From NCBI GenBank assembly GCA_024710005.1, contig JANJVQ010000025.1, positions 1-64,000 of the forward strand: a stretch of 64,000 nt of DNA. Direction: 5' to 3'. The stretch is from Paludibacter sp. GTDB lineage: Bacteria; Bacteroidota; Bacteroidia; Bacteroidales; Paludibacteraceae. The position numbers and the translations under genes were made by a program. Positions 27,104-36,681 of this stretch are shown one piece after another; within the stretch, counting starts at the first letter, position 1; each line of letters opens with the position of its first letter. Below the pieces are notes generated by a model, which was given only the letters and a program-made list of their open reading frames with translations, ran no database searches and was not told the DNA's origin.

Positions 27104-28840
27104 ATGAAAAGAATTTTACTATACATTTCGATATCTATTCTCCTCACAAATCAGGCATATACGGCTCAAACGATTTTAGATATTGACTTTACCCGCGATT
27201 CAGTTTCGTGGAAGACCGTTTTTCCGGATCTGACATTAACAAACGGACAAAAAGAATTCAGTATGAAAGCTGATGTCGTAACGTCCGGCGAATGGGTATT
27301 CAATGGTACATTCGGTCGCTTCGATGCCGGTTCAGGCACCATGGCGCAACCAGCCTATGTTGAAGACTTTAAAAAATTCCGCCGTTACGCTTTCCGGCTG
27401 GATAATATGGAGAATTCCTACATCGAACTACCAACATTAGAGAATGTGGGCAGGTTTACTGTTTTCTGTAAAAATGAGAACGGTTATGCCAACAGCGAAC
27501 TGGCGTTTTTCATCCAGCAACAAGTCGGCGACTCTTGGGTAAACCTGCGTACCGTTTTCGTGCCACCACATCACAACCAAAACTATGAGTTACAGATGGA
27601 AGAATTTCTGAACATCAACAGTGCGGTTAAATTGCGGTTATTTGGACCAACACGTAAACTACATGTATATCAGATACGGGTAAAATCCTATGATGCCTCG
27701 GAGCCGAAAGAAAAACCATTGAAGATTATCATCCTGCCCGATGCCCAAAGCTACCTGAAACAAGCTGCTCTCAACCATGTTTATGTGTCGCAACCTGCCT
27801 GGATAAATCAAATTGCGGACAGTGTAAAATTTGTACTGAACCTGGGTGATATCACGGATGACAACAGTCACGACCAATGGTCGAAAGCTGCCGGTGCACT
27901 GAATTTGCTGGAAGGAAAAAAAGTTCCATTCACTTTCTGTGCAGGTAATCACGACATGGGTACCGGAGCTAAATTTGCCGACACGCGCAGCACCAACCTG
28001 ATGAACAATTATCTACCACTGGAGCGTTACCAGCGTCACGATTATTTCGGAGGTGTTTTTGAACCGGGGAAAATTGATAATACCTGGCATGTCTTTTCAA
28101 GGGGTGATTACAAATTCTTGTTATTCTCAATGGAATATGCCCCCAGAACCAAAGTACTGAACTGGGCAAAAACCATCATCGAAAAACACCCGAAGCACAA
28201 TATCATCATCAACACACATTCATATTTGAGTGACAACAACGAACTCAGAACCGGGGTTTCTCAGGAAATAGGCAACCATACCGGTGGTAACTTTGCCAAT
28301 GATGGGTTGAGGATGTGGGAAAAGCTGGTCAAGCTGTATCCGAACTTTCTGTTTGTATTCAACGGACACGTGATGGGCGATGGCACAGGTTATAAAGTCA
28401 GCACAGGTGACAATGGTAACAAGGTGTATCAATTTTTAAGTAATTATCAGGCTGGAGTGGAAGGACTGACACAAGCTGAGAAAAATGGCATGTTGCGCGT
28501 TCTGGACTTATACCCCGAACAAAAAGCATTTAGGATCACTGCATACTCTCCATTCTACGATGGCATACTGAATAAACCCGATCATAATTTCTATTATACC
28601 AATGTAGATTTCATCAAAGATGATGCTTCAGGCACCACTACCCCCCGTGAAAATATTTTCGCACTCGAAGGACGTACGCTGATTACAGGTAGACCAACTG
28701 ATATTTATGTGTATAATCTGACGGGGATACTATTGTACAGCTGTAATTCAGCGGGTGAGACAACGCTGCCTTCAAACATTGGCAATGGGTTGTTCATCGT
28801 GAAAAGCGCATTGGGGAATCAAAAGATAATGTTAAAATAA
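27104..28840 (+). CDS. Metallophosphoesterase with T9SS sorting domain
   Basis: A 578-residue paralog of the 24743 enzyme. The start at 27104 is chosen because it gives a signal peptide (about 1-19); an in-frame ATG at 27050 overlaps the previous gene. Residues about 22-200 are the N-terminal module (RYAFRL, SYIELPTL, VGRFTVFCKN). The catalytic domain carries LPDAQSY, NLGDIT, GNHD (281-284), NTHSY and FNGHV. Residues about 515-578 are a sorting domain (YVYNLTGILLYS, GNGLFIVKSALGNQK). It should therefore be on the cell surface. It sits between a stand-alone module protein and a GH43/module protein in one operon. Confidence 0.86.
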   Translation: MKRILLYISISILLTNQAYTAQTILDIDFTRDSVSWKTVFPDLTLTNGQKEFSMKADVVTSGEWVFNGTFGRFDAGSGTMAQPAYVEDFKKFRRYAFRLDNMENSYIELPTLENVGRFTVFCKNENGYANSELAFFIQQQVGDSWVNLRTVFVPPHHNQNYELQMEEFLNINSAVKLRLFGPTRKLHVYQIRVKSYDASEPKEKPLKIIILPDAQSYLKQAALNHVYVSQPAWINQIADSVKFVLNLGDITDDNSHDQWSKAAGALNLLEGKKVPFTFCAGNHDMGTGAKFADTRSTNLMNNYLPLERYQRHDYFGGVFEPGKIDNTWHVFSRGDYKFLLFSMEYAPRTKVLNWAKTIIEKHPKHNIIINTHSYLSDNNELRTGVSQEIGNHTGGNFANDGLRMWEKLVKLYPNFLFVFNGHVMGDGTGYKVSTGDNGNKVYQFLSNYQAGVEGLTQAEKNGMLRVLDLYPEQKAFRITAYSPFYDGILNKPDHNFYYTNVDFIKDDASGTTTPRENIFALEGRTLITGRPTDIYVYNLTGILLYSCNSAGETTLPSNIGNGLFIVKSALGNQKIMLK

Positions 28841-28848
28841 AGTTGATC

Positions 28849-30693
28849 ATGCAATTGAGGATTTCGTTTATATTATTGTTGGTTAGTATCGGTTCCTTTA
28901 CCGGCTTTCAGGCGCAAAACCTGCTTATTTCAGAGGATTTTTCATCATCAGCCTGGGAAAAGGAATTACTGAGACTCAACCCCGGAAATGATACTGAAGG
29001 AAAACCGATAAATCCGGATGCCCTTAATCCGCTTGCATATTCCACACCTGCTACAACCGGTACAAACGCATATAACAATCTTAACAGTACAGGATTATAT
29101 TTCGAAAAATATAAATTAAACGGTGCGATTGAAACCTTAGATGTGTTACCGTGTCCCTTAGGAGATCAATACACACATGTCAACTCATCACCCATCGAAA
29201 TCCCCTTCGCTGATCCGACCATTTACAGCGAAAACGGTAAATTTTATCTGGCAGGAACCCGGCCGGGTAGTCCGCTGGGTTTTGTTATGCTCGAATCGAC
29301 CGACCTGAAAGAATGGACACTTTCGACCTCCGATGCCTCCGGCATGGTACTGAAAGCAGGTGCAGGATCTTATGGAGAATCAGGCTTCTGGGCACCGCAA
29401 TTTCTAAAAGTCAATTCGACTTATTACATGACCTACACAGCGAGCGAGCATGTCGCGATTGCTTCATCGCCAACATTAAATGGCTTATACACCCAAAGTA
29501 ACATCACTTCCATCGACCCGGATGTAAAAAACATCGATTCTTACCTTTTTAAAGACGATGATGGAAAATATTACCTGTATCATGTCAGGTTCAACAAAGG
29601 TAACTTCATTTGGGTAGCCGAGTTTAACATGGCAACCGGCAAAATCAACAAGCAAACATTGAAGCAATGTTTAACCAAAACGCAAGCCTGGGAGGCAACC
29701 CCGGCTTACGAGTCCAATACTATTATGGAAGGTCCTACCGTTATCAAAAAAAACGGGATATATTACCTATTTTACTCCGCTAACCATTTTCAAAGCATTG
29801 ATTACGCGGTGGGCTATGCCACAGCTACCTCGCCCATGGGTCCCTGGACTAAACATACGGGTAACCCGATCATCCATCGTTCAATCGTAGGTGAGAACGG
29901 TTCTGGACATGGCGATTTATTTTTTGATCAACACGACAATCCTTATTACGTTTATCATGTTCATCGTAATGAAACAACTGTGGCGCCTCGTAGAACACGT
30001 ATAGTACCGTTGACATTTTCTTTCAATTCCTCAACCGGCAAATATGATATTTCGGCGAATGTAAATGGATTGATTATCCCCAAAGTCAGGGCAACCGGTC
30101 AAGCACAATACAAAACCATCGAGTCCAATTTAACGGGAACTCAAAAAGCGGTGGCTTTCCGCTTCAACAACAACGAATCGGGAATGTTTGAACTACCCGA
30201 ACTACCCCATGCCGGGGAAATGACCCTGCACATCCGGAACGGGAATCAAACCAGTCCGACAGAGCTGGCCCTTGAAAAATACGAAGAAGGAAATTGGCAA
30301 AGCTTACACACTTTCAACCTGCAAAATTGGGGAGCGTATTCAAATTTCAGGGATGAAATATTGAAATACGACATCAACTCAACAACGCCCGTTAAACTGA
30401 GGTTAATCAACAATATTGCAACGACAAAGAGATACATCAATCTCTACAGGATTGACATTACGGATAACAACTTATCTGGCATTCCAAAGAATACTAAGCA
30501 TAAGAATTTGCAAATATCAGGAAGGAGAATTCGGGCACAACAACCGGTTTCATTTCAGGTATTTGATTTATCAGGAAAAAGCCTGATAACAACCGGAGAA
30601 GTACAGGAATTTGAGTTGCCCGGTACCTGGGGAAAGGGTATGTATATAATCAAAAGCCAGTTAGGAACAGAAAAGATAATCATAACAGAATAA
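28849..30693 (+). CDS. GH43-type domain nested inside the locus module, T9SS-exported
   Basis: A 614-residue protein from ATG 28849 (an upstream TTG at 28843 adds two residues). After the signal peptide, residues about 25-113 are the first half of the recurring module (SEDFSSSAWEKELLRLNPG to CPLGDQYTH). A complete GH43-like propeller is inserted next, about 117-415, with D122 (ADPTIY), FWAPQF, D230 (IDSYLF) and E294 (EGPTV). The module then resumes at about 431 (AVAFRFNNNESGMFELPEL) and ends near 540 (TPVKLRL, LYRIDI). A sorting domain occupies about 548-614. Comparison with the uninterrupted module at 26425 shows the insertion falls in the loop after CPLG-TH. It is predicted to be a surface glycosidase with its binding module wrapped around the catalytic domain. 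Confidence 0.87.
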   Translation: MQLRISFILLLVSIGSFTGFQAQNLLISEDFSSSAWEKELLRLNPGNDTEGKPINPDALNPLAYSTPATTGTNAYNNLNSTGLYFEKYKLNGAIETLDVLPCPLGDQYTHVNSSPIEIPFADPTIYSENGKFYLAGTRPGSPLGFVMLESTDLKEWTLSTSDASGMVLKAGAGSYGESGFWAPQFLKVNSTYYMTYTASEHVAIASSPTLNGLYTQSNITSIDPDVKNIDSYLFKDDDGKYYLYHVRFNKGNFIWVAEFNMATGKINKQTLKQCLTKTQAWEATPAYESNTIMEGPTVIKKNGIYYLFYSANHFQSIDYAVGYATATSPMGPWTKHTGNPIIHRSIVGENGSGHGDLFFDQHDNPYYVYHVHRNETTVAPRRTRIVPLTFSFNSSTGKYDISANVNGLIIPKVRATGQAQYKTIESNLTGTQKAVAFRFNNNESGMFELPELPHAGEMTLHIRNGNQTSPTELALEKYEEGNWQSLHTFNLQNWGAYSNFRDEILKYDINSTTPVKLRLINNIATTKRYINLYRIDITDNNLSGIPKNTKHKNLQISGRRIRAQQPVSFQVFDLSGKSLITTGEVQEFELPGTWGKGMYIIKSQLGTEKIIITE

Positions 30694-30696
30694 AAA

Positions 30697-33141
30697 ATGA
30701 ACCCGTTACATAAATTAATCTACACCCTGATAATATTGTTTTTCATTCAAGGAGAAATTAGCGCTCAAAATCAGGAAGATCTAAACACCATTAAAACAAG
30801 GCTTTTCAATTCAGTAATGAGCCAGGCAGTTTACAACCTCGCCAATCAAAATGCCGATGGCACTTTTGCCAACGTAGCTTACCCGGCAAGTTACCCGACA
30901 GATTTTACCGGCGGTCCGCGACCACACCTGACCGAGATGTATGTGATTGCCGTGGCCTATCATACCCAGGGAGCACAATATAAAAGTCCGGATTTGCTCG
31001 AAGCTTATGTAAAAGCCTGGAACTGGTGGTACACAACCAATCCTATCGATGCAAACTGGTGGTACCGTTCCATTGGCTTTCCAAATTCATTATTTCCATC
31101 ATATCTTCTGATGGCTGATGTACTTAAAACTGAATATCCTGACACATTCAATACACTAACAAACTATTTGTTAGCCGAATGGACACCCGCATTCTATGCC
31201 GAATCATTGGCCAGTCCCGATGGTGCCAACACCAGCGATGTGGCTTATTACACCTTTGCAACATCTGTGACAGCCGGGGTAGATTCCATTGCCGCCCAAA
31301 CAGCCGAAGTACTGACTAACCTCATCGCTATACAAACCACCCCGAAGGGCGAAGGCATACACCCTGACTACAGTTTTAGCGCCCATACCGGTACCGCCCG
31401 ACAATTATACCTCGGCAATTACGGAAAAGAATACATGGGTGGCATCATCCGGTTCATGCTCATGACCGATGATACCTATTTGGAAGTATCGCCGGAAAGA
31501 GTAACAATTTTCGAAAATCTTTTTTTGGAGGGCACCAGCTGGGTAGCCTACCGTGGTATCTTCGATCATCATCAACATGGCAGGCGTGTAATGCCAACTG
31601 ATGGATATTCAAAAGCCCTCAGTTGTATAAACAGCCTGATTTCACTCAACACCCCTCAAAAAGAAAAATTACAGGAACTTTCAAACTGGATGTCACGCAG
31701 TTTTGAAGCCAGTGAAAGCAATGTACAACAAGGCAATCGCATGTATTGGCGACACGACTACATGGTTCACAAAGGAGAAAATTATTTCACCAGTAACCGC
31801 ATGTCATCCACCCGCGTTTTATGCAGCGAAAGTGGCAATGGAGAAGGATTAAACAACTATTACACCGGGTCAGGGATAAATTATATATACATCACCGGAC
31901 AGGAATACCTGGAGTTTTGGGACGATATGAACTGGCGCAGGTTGCCGGGACTCACAGCTCCCCAGAAAGATCCTTCCGTTACGTTGCCAACAGTCCCACC
32001 TACGAGTCAGCGCGGACTTAACGGCGACAGCTATGCAGGGGGAACATCCGATGGTAAAACTGGTGTTACCGGATTCAAATACAACAAAGTACACAATACC
32101 GAGGTGAATATTACTGCCAATAAAGCCAATTTTTATTTTGAAGATTACTTCGTGGTGCTTGGTAACAGCGTGAAAGCAGGCAAAACTTATGGTGTACCTT
32201 TTACCACAACAATCAATCAGGTAAAATATAAAGATAATTTCAAGGTTGATAATAATGGCACAGAAACCGGTATAACAGTTGGACAAACCCTGGCTCCTGT
32301 AACATCCGACCGTGCTTACCTGAACAATATCGGTTATCAGTTTATTAAAAATACCAACCTCAATTTTGAAGTTAAAACGGTAGGTTCAACCAATATTGCC
32401 TGGATGGCATTCAATCATGGAGTTCAACCCAATAATGACAGCTATGCTTATGCAGTCTACCCGAATGTTACAGAAGAGCAATTCAATATTAAGCTGAATG
32501 AAAAGCGATTTGAGGTAGTATCCAATACAGCTTCAAACATGTGTGTGGTTGACACAACAGACAACATTGCACAAATCGTGTTCATGCAACCCGGGACTTT
32601 AAACCTGACCAGCTTAGTCAGTTCTGTCACAGTCACTGTTCCTTTGGTCATTCAACTTAAACAGCAGGACGACACAGTTTATCTCAACATAGCCAATCCA
32701 TACTGCGATACGCGTAACATTACACAAGCCAGTGTAACACTGGGCGGACTATTCGAAGGAGATGGCGCTACCATGGATATTGAAAACAACAAAACGCTTA
32801 TTACGACCCCCATGCCTACAAATGAATTTCAGGGCAGCACGGTACTTATTAAACTGACGAAGAAAACCGTTTCCGGAATCAAGGAGATTAACGACGATTT
32901 TAATGCTTTGTCAGTTGTTCCAAGTTTATTAAATGCTGGTGATGTATTGAAAGTTAGTCAAAAACACCTGACAAATGACAAATATCTATATCAAATCTAT
33001 CAAATGGATGGGAGCATCGTGAAGCAAGAAACAACCATGCGAAATTCAGAATCCTCCTTCAATATCAGCACTACAGGATTAAACAAAGGAATGTATCTGA
33101 TCAGAATGAACGGTCAATCAGCAAAATTTATCCTGAAATAA
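30697..33141 (+). CDS. PL8-type polysaccharide lyase, T9SS-exported
   Basis: An 814-residue protein with a signal peptide (about 1-23). The N-terminal alpha toroid has hallmarks of polysaccharide lyase family 8 (chondroitin AC, hyaluronate and xanthan lyases): the NWWYRSIGFP cleft, catalytic candidates N178 (GANTSD), H230 (DYSFSAH) and Y242 (GNYG), GRRVMPT, and the ESGNGEG plus NWRRLPGLT segment leading into the beta-sandwich. Three extra residues lie between the catalytic His and Tyr compared with chondroitin AC lyase as recalled. Residues about 735-814 form a sorting domain. It starts 3 bp after the GH43/module gene and is followed by a strong terminator. The exact uronic-acid polymer is not determinable from sequence. 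Confidence 0.87.
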   Translation: MNPLHKLIYTLIILFFIQGEISAQNQEDLNTIKTRLFNSVMSQAVYNLANQNADGTFANVAYPASYPTDFTGGPRPHLTEMYVIAVAYHTQGAQYKSPDLLEAYVKAWNWWYTTNPIDANWWYRSIGFPNSLFPSYLLMADVLKTEYPDTFNTLTNYLLAEWTPAFYAESLASPDGANTSDVAYYTFATSVTAGVDSIAAQTAEVLTNLIAIQTTPKGEGIHPDYSFSAHTGTARQLYLGNYGKEYMGGIIRFMLMTDDTYLEVSPERVTIFENLFLEGTSWVAYRGIFDHHQHGRRVMPTDGYSKALSCINSLISLNTPQKEKLQELSNWMSRSFEASESNVQQGNRMYWRHDYMVHKGENYFTSNRMSSTRVLCSESGNGEGLNNYYTGSGINYIYITGQEYLEFWDDMNWRRLPGLTAPQKDPSVTLPTVPPTSQRGLNGDSYAGGTSDGKTGVTGFKYNKVHNTEVNITANKANFYFEDYFVVLGNSVKAGKTYGVPFTTTINQVKYKDNFKVDNNGTETGITVGQTLAPVTSDRAYLNNIGYQFIKNTNLNFEVKTVGSTNIAWMAFNHGVQPNNDSYAYAVYPNVTEEQFNIKLNEKRFEVVSNTASNMCVVDTTDNIAQIVFMQPGTLNLTSLVSSVTVTVPLVIQLKQQDDTVYLNIANPYCDTRNITQASVTLGGLFEGDGATMDIENNKTLITTPMPTNEFQGSTVLIKLTKKTVSGIKEINDDFNALSVVPSLLNAGDVLKVSQKHLTNDKYLYQIYQMDGSIVKQETTMRNSESSFNISTTGLNKGMYLIRMNGQSAKFILK

Positions 33142-33163
33142 GCAAATTAAGAAAGATGCTCTG

Positions 33164-33214
33164 CAAGGGATAAAGATTATGCATGATTTGAATAATCTTT
33201 ATCCCTTGTTTTTT
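33164..33214 (+). terminator. Rho-independent terminator
   Basis: A perfect 16-bp stem (33164-33179 with 33193-33208) with a 13-nt loop is followed by a run of T. It ends the operon 26425-33141. Confidence 0.9.
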
Positions 33215-33240
33215 GCATACATTTAGTAAACTATCATGTA

Positions 33241-33305
33241 TGAACAAAAGTGCATGTAATCGTAACATAATTGAAAAAATGTTACAATACAAGCATATAA
33301 CTTTG
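33241..33305 (+). promoter_or_regulatory. Promoter with regulon operator
   Basis: Half-sites TGAACAAAAGTG (33241-33252) and GTAACATAATTG (33262-33273) start 21 bp apart; 24 bp later is the -7 box TAACTTTG (33298-33305). It drives 33344-40849. Confidence 0.78.
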
Positions 33306-33343
33306 TTGAGGATTAACACCAGGGATTCAAATCTGAACTTCAA

Positions 33344-34381
33344 ATGCGCGAAAACACAGTCCATATCCTGATTTTACTATTCATTTCTCTTACTACTGCT
33401 CATGCTAACAGCAATTTCAACACGACAGAAGAAAGCGATACTGATAGTCATACATTTCGTGTCATGTGCTACAACATACACCACTGCGACCCTCCATACA
33501 ACACAGGTGAAGCCACCGAAATAGATACTATCATTGGTGTGATAGCCAAACAAAATCCTGACATCGTTGCCCTGCAGGAAGTAGATGTGTACACAACCCG
33601 TTCAGGAAGTAATGTGCATCAGGCGAAAGTAATTGCCGAAAGATTAGGAATGTATTATTTTTTTGCTCCAGCGATTGATTATCAGGGAGGCAAGTACGGA
33701 ATTGCTATTTTATCTAAATTTCCTCTTTCAGAAAATAAATTAACTGAATTACCCAGACCCGACACGAGTGGCGAAAAGCGTGTATTAGCAACGAGTAAAA
33801 TTAAGCTGCCCGATGGAACTTTACTGCGGTTTGGTTGTACGCATCTCGATTTAAAGACTGTAAACAGGCAAGAACAGATTAACAAAATTAATGAAATTGC
33901 TTTAGCAGAAAATCTTCCGTTTATTGTTGCAGGCGATTTTAATGCTGTTGAAGGCTCGGTTGTTATTAACCGGCTTGATCAGGTTTTCACACGAACCTGC
34001 ACCAATTGCCCCAAAACTTCACCAGCAAGAAATCCTCAAAACGCCATTGATTACATCGCGTACAGGGATACACAAAGTAAATTTAGCGTAACAAGTCATA
34101 AGGCTGTAAATGAAACCTATGCCTCAGACCACAGACCTATTGTAGCGGATTTCAATTACATGATGGAACCATCTGCTGTTATCACGCCGGAATCAGTACC
34201 ATTCAAGAAGTTGGGCAGAAATTTAACAACCGATAAACCAACAGACATCATTATCTATAATCTATTGGGAGTTATCTTATTACAACAAAAAAACGTGACA
34301 TCAATAGACATTCCTGCAAATGTTGGCAACGGAATCTTTTTAGTCTCAACAACAAGAGGAAAACAAAAAATTCAATTATAG
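33344..34381 (+). CDS. Endonuclease/exonuclease/phosphatase-fold hydrolase, T9SS-exported
   Basis: A 345-residue protein. Signal peptide about 1-21, then an endonuclease/exonuclease/phosphatase (EEP) domain: CYNIHHC, metal-binding E79 in LQEVD, GDFNAVEGS, and the terminal D262-H263 in SDHRPIVADF. EEP enzymes cleave phosphoester bonds in nucleic acids, lipids or sugars; small exported members are often annotated as sphingomyelinase- or nuclease-like. Residues about 280-345 are a sorting domain (IIYNLLGVILLQQ, GNGIFLVSTTRGKQK). First gene of its operon and 23 bp upstream of the phosphodiester glycosidase gene. The substrate is not clear. Confidence 0.86.
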   Translation: MRENTVHILILLFISLTTAHANSNFNTTEESDTDSHTFRVMCYNIHHCDPPYNTGEATEIDTIIGVIAKQNPDIVALQEVDVYTTRSGSNVHQAKVIAERLGMYYFFAPAIDYQGGKYGIAILSKFPLSENKLTELPRPDTSGEKRVLATSKIKLPDGTLLRFGCTHLDLKTVNRQEQINKINEIALAENLPFIVAGDFNAVEGSVVINRLDQVFTRTCTNCPKTSPARNPQNAIDYIAYRDTQSKFSVTSHKAVNETYASDHRPIVADFNYMMEPSAVITPESVPFKKLGRNLTTDKPTDIIIYNLLGVILLQQKNVTSIDIPANVGNGIFLVSTTRGKQKIQL

Positions 34382-34404
34382 CATTGAGTACATTAAAAAC
34401 AAAC

Positions 34405-36630
34405 ATGAAAAAACTTACTAATATCCTGACATTTCTCTTCCTGATTGCGCTGCAAGTTGGAGCCAAAACATTAATAATCGATGGTAAAACCTACGAGGTC
34501 GATACCATTTCCAATTTCCAGGCTGGTCCGGGCACGCAGCACATACAATTAAAATTAACAGGCGCCAGCAAATTAGATGTATTTTTCCTGAAAGTAGACG
34601 CGAGCAATCCCTATATTTCGTTTAAAGCAGGATTGGGTCTTGACTCCATTTACGGCAGGGAGCGCCCCTCAACTACTGCAGATCGCAAAAGTACGCCGGG
34701 TAAAATCTATTTTGCCGGCACCAATGCTGACTTTTTCGATGTAGATAATCCCCCCTATTACGGATATCCGCTCAGCGGGTGTGTTGTTGACAACGAAGTA
34801 GCGAGAATTCCGAATCAACGCAGAACAATTGTATTTGAAGAAGATAAAATCCCTGCAATCGGGCTCATGAGTTATACCGGAAATGTTAAATCCGGCACCT
34901 TTACCTGGACTATACATGGTGTCAATCACATCCGTGGAGCCAATCAGCTCATCCTGTTTAATCAACATAACGGTAAGGTAACAAGAACGAATAACGATGG
35001 AACAGAAGTGTTGATAAAACTAAAAACCGGCGAAAGCTGGGGCGTAAGCAAAGCGATAACGGCTGTTGTTCAATCGGTACACAAAAACAAAGGTAACCTC
35101 CCTATCCCAAAAGGATATGCCGTATTATCCGGAAACGGCACAGCAGCCGCACAATTGAACGAATTGGCCGCTAATGATGAAATTCAAATTACGCTGAACA
35201 TGGAAATGGATGGGCGCAAATATGCTGTTTCGCAGATGGTGGGTAGTGACGGCCGGATACCGATGCTGTACAATGGCAAAGTAGAAACCGGTTCCAGTGT
35301 TTGGAACGAATTGCATCCCCGTACGGCTGTGGGTTATTCGCACGACAAGCAACAGCTTATTTTTTGCGTGGTGGACGGGCGAAGCACCTCATCCGTTGGC
35401 GTAACGACCTTACAGTTAGCCCAGCTGATGAAAAGCGCTGGTGCCCATACAGCTTTCAATATGGATGGAGGTGGTTCGAGTGCCATGTATATCAAAGAAT
35501 TCGGCGCGGTTAACAACACCAGCGACGGTTCCGAACGTTCGGTGGGCAACAGTTTGTATGCAGTATCATCAGCTCCGGTGTCTACAAACATTGCCTTCAT
35601 AAAACCCTATAATTCGGGTATCAGGTTAAAATCAGGCGAATCAATAACTCCGAAATTCATTGGCTATGATGCACATGGAAACATCCTGATCAAAAGTTTA
35701 AGCAATGTGGAATTAAGTTGTTCACCGGAATTAGGAAGTTTTACTATCAATACATTCGGCACTAAAACTTACACATTCAATGCAACCGGATCAGGAACAG
35801 GATTGATAACAGCTAAGTACATGGATATGACAACCCAAATAAAGGTGACAATAGTCAATCCAAATAAGGTAGAAAGAGTGAGCCGTATCTCGGAAGATTT
35901 TTCTTCACAAGCCTGGGATGCAGAACTCAAGCGATTAAATCCGGCTTACACTACCCTGACAGCCGGCAACCAATATACCAATGTCAATAACATCGACTTA
36001 TATTTCGATAAATATGCCTTTGAAGGAGGTTTTGTGGCAGAATCAAACAATCCGGATTGTGCTGATGGACACAGTAGCCACAGCATTGGTGACGCAGCGA
36101 TTGCCCTCCGGCTCAGGAACTCCGGCACTTCGTACCTGGAACTTCCGGAGATGGAAAATGCCGGTACCATTACCGTGCATGTGCGCAACGGGAACAAAAC
36201 TGCCGGGACTTCCATGCCTTTGCTGAAACAGGTGAATGGAAACTGGGAAAAAATTCATGATTTCAGTTTAAGAAGGAATGACAGCTATACTGCTACATCT
36301 GTGGATGAAGTTGTAAGCTTTGACATCAACTCGCAGGAGCCCATCAAACTGAAACTCGACCGGGGCGATAAGTTCATCAGCATTTTCAAAGTGGAAGTAA
36401 CTCCTTTTGGCGAAACATCTGTAAGAAACCCTGAGAGTGTTCCATTTCTGCTAACAGGAAGAACCTTACAAGTGGAGACTCCAACCATGATAAAATTATA
36501 TAACCTGATGGGCATCAAGGTATTTGAAGCCTATGTTGATAATCAGATTAGCATACCCATGTCGGTTGGAAATGGCATTTTCCTGATGCGGGGAGCTGAA
36601 TTTACACAAAAAGTCTTTTTAAACAGCTAA
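34405..36630 (+). CDS. Phosphodiester glycosidase (NAGPA-type) with module and T9SS domain
   Basis: A 741-residue protein from ATG 34405, giving a signal peptide (about 1-21); an upstream TTG at 34384 is less likely. Residues about 45-385 match the NAGPA (uncovering enzyme) family, which splits GlcNAc-1-phosphodiester links: GTNADFFDV, HPRTAVGYS, VVDGRS and the hallmark NMDGGGSSAMY (D354). An Ig-like beta domain follows (about 390-485), then one copy of the locus module (about 494-668: SEDFSSQAWDAELKRLNP to IFKVEVTPF) and a sorting domain (about 675-741). Its place after an EEP-fold gene suggests breakdown of a phosphodiester-bearing glycan. Family call is solid; the natural bond is inferred. 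Confidence 0.88.
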   Translation: MKKLTNILTFLFLIALQVGAKTLIIDGKTYEVDTISNFQAGPGTQHIQLKLTGASKLDVFFLKVDASNPYISFKAGLGLDSIYGRERPSTTADRKSTPGKIYFAGTNADFFDVDNPPYYGYPLSGCVVDNEVARIPNQRRTIVFEEDKIPAIGLMSYTGNVKSGTFTWTIHGVNHIRGANQLILFNQHNGKVTRTNNDGTEVLIKLKTGESWGVSKAITAVVQSVHKNKGNLPIPKGYAVLSGNGTAAAQLNELAANDEIQITLNMEMDGRKYAVSQMVGSDGRIPMLYNGKVETGSSVWNELHPRTAVGYSHDKQQLIFCVVDGRSTSSVGVTTLQLAQLMKSAGAHTAFNMDGGGSSAMYIKEFGAVNNTSDGSERSVGNSLYAVSSAPVSTNIAFIKPYNSGIRLKSGESITPKFIGYDAHGNILIKSLSNVELSCSPELGSFTINTFGTKTYTFNATGSGTGLITAKYMDMTTQIKVTIVNPNKVERVSRISEDFSSQAWDAELKRLNPAYTTLTAGNQYTNVNNIDLYFDKYAFEGGFVAESNNPDCADGHSSHSIGDAAIALRLRNSGTSYLELPEMENAGTITVHVRNGNKTAGTSMPLLKQVNGNWEKIHDFSLRRNDSYTATSVDEVVSFDINSQEPIKLKLDRGDKFISIFKVEVTPFGETSVRNPESVPFLLTGRTLQVETPTMIKLYNLMGIKVFEAYVDNQISIPMSVGNGIFLMRGAEFTQKVFLNS

Positions 36631-36681
36631 AAAACAGAACTTAATAAATCACCAAATATTAATCTTTAAATTTTATGTATT

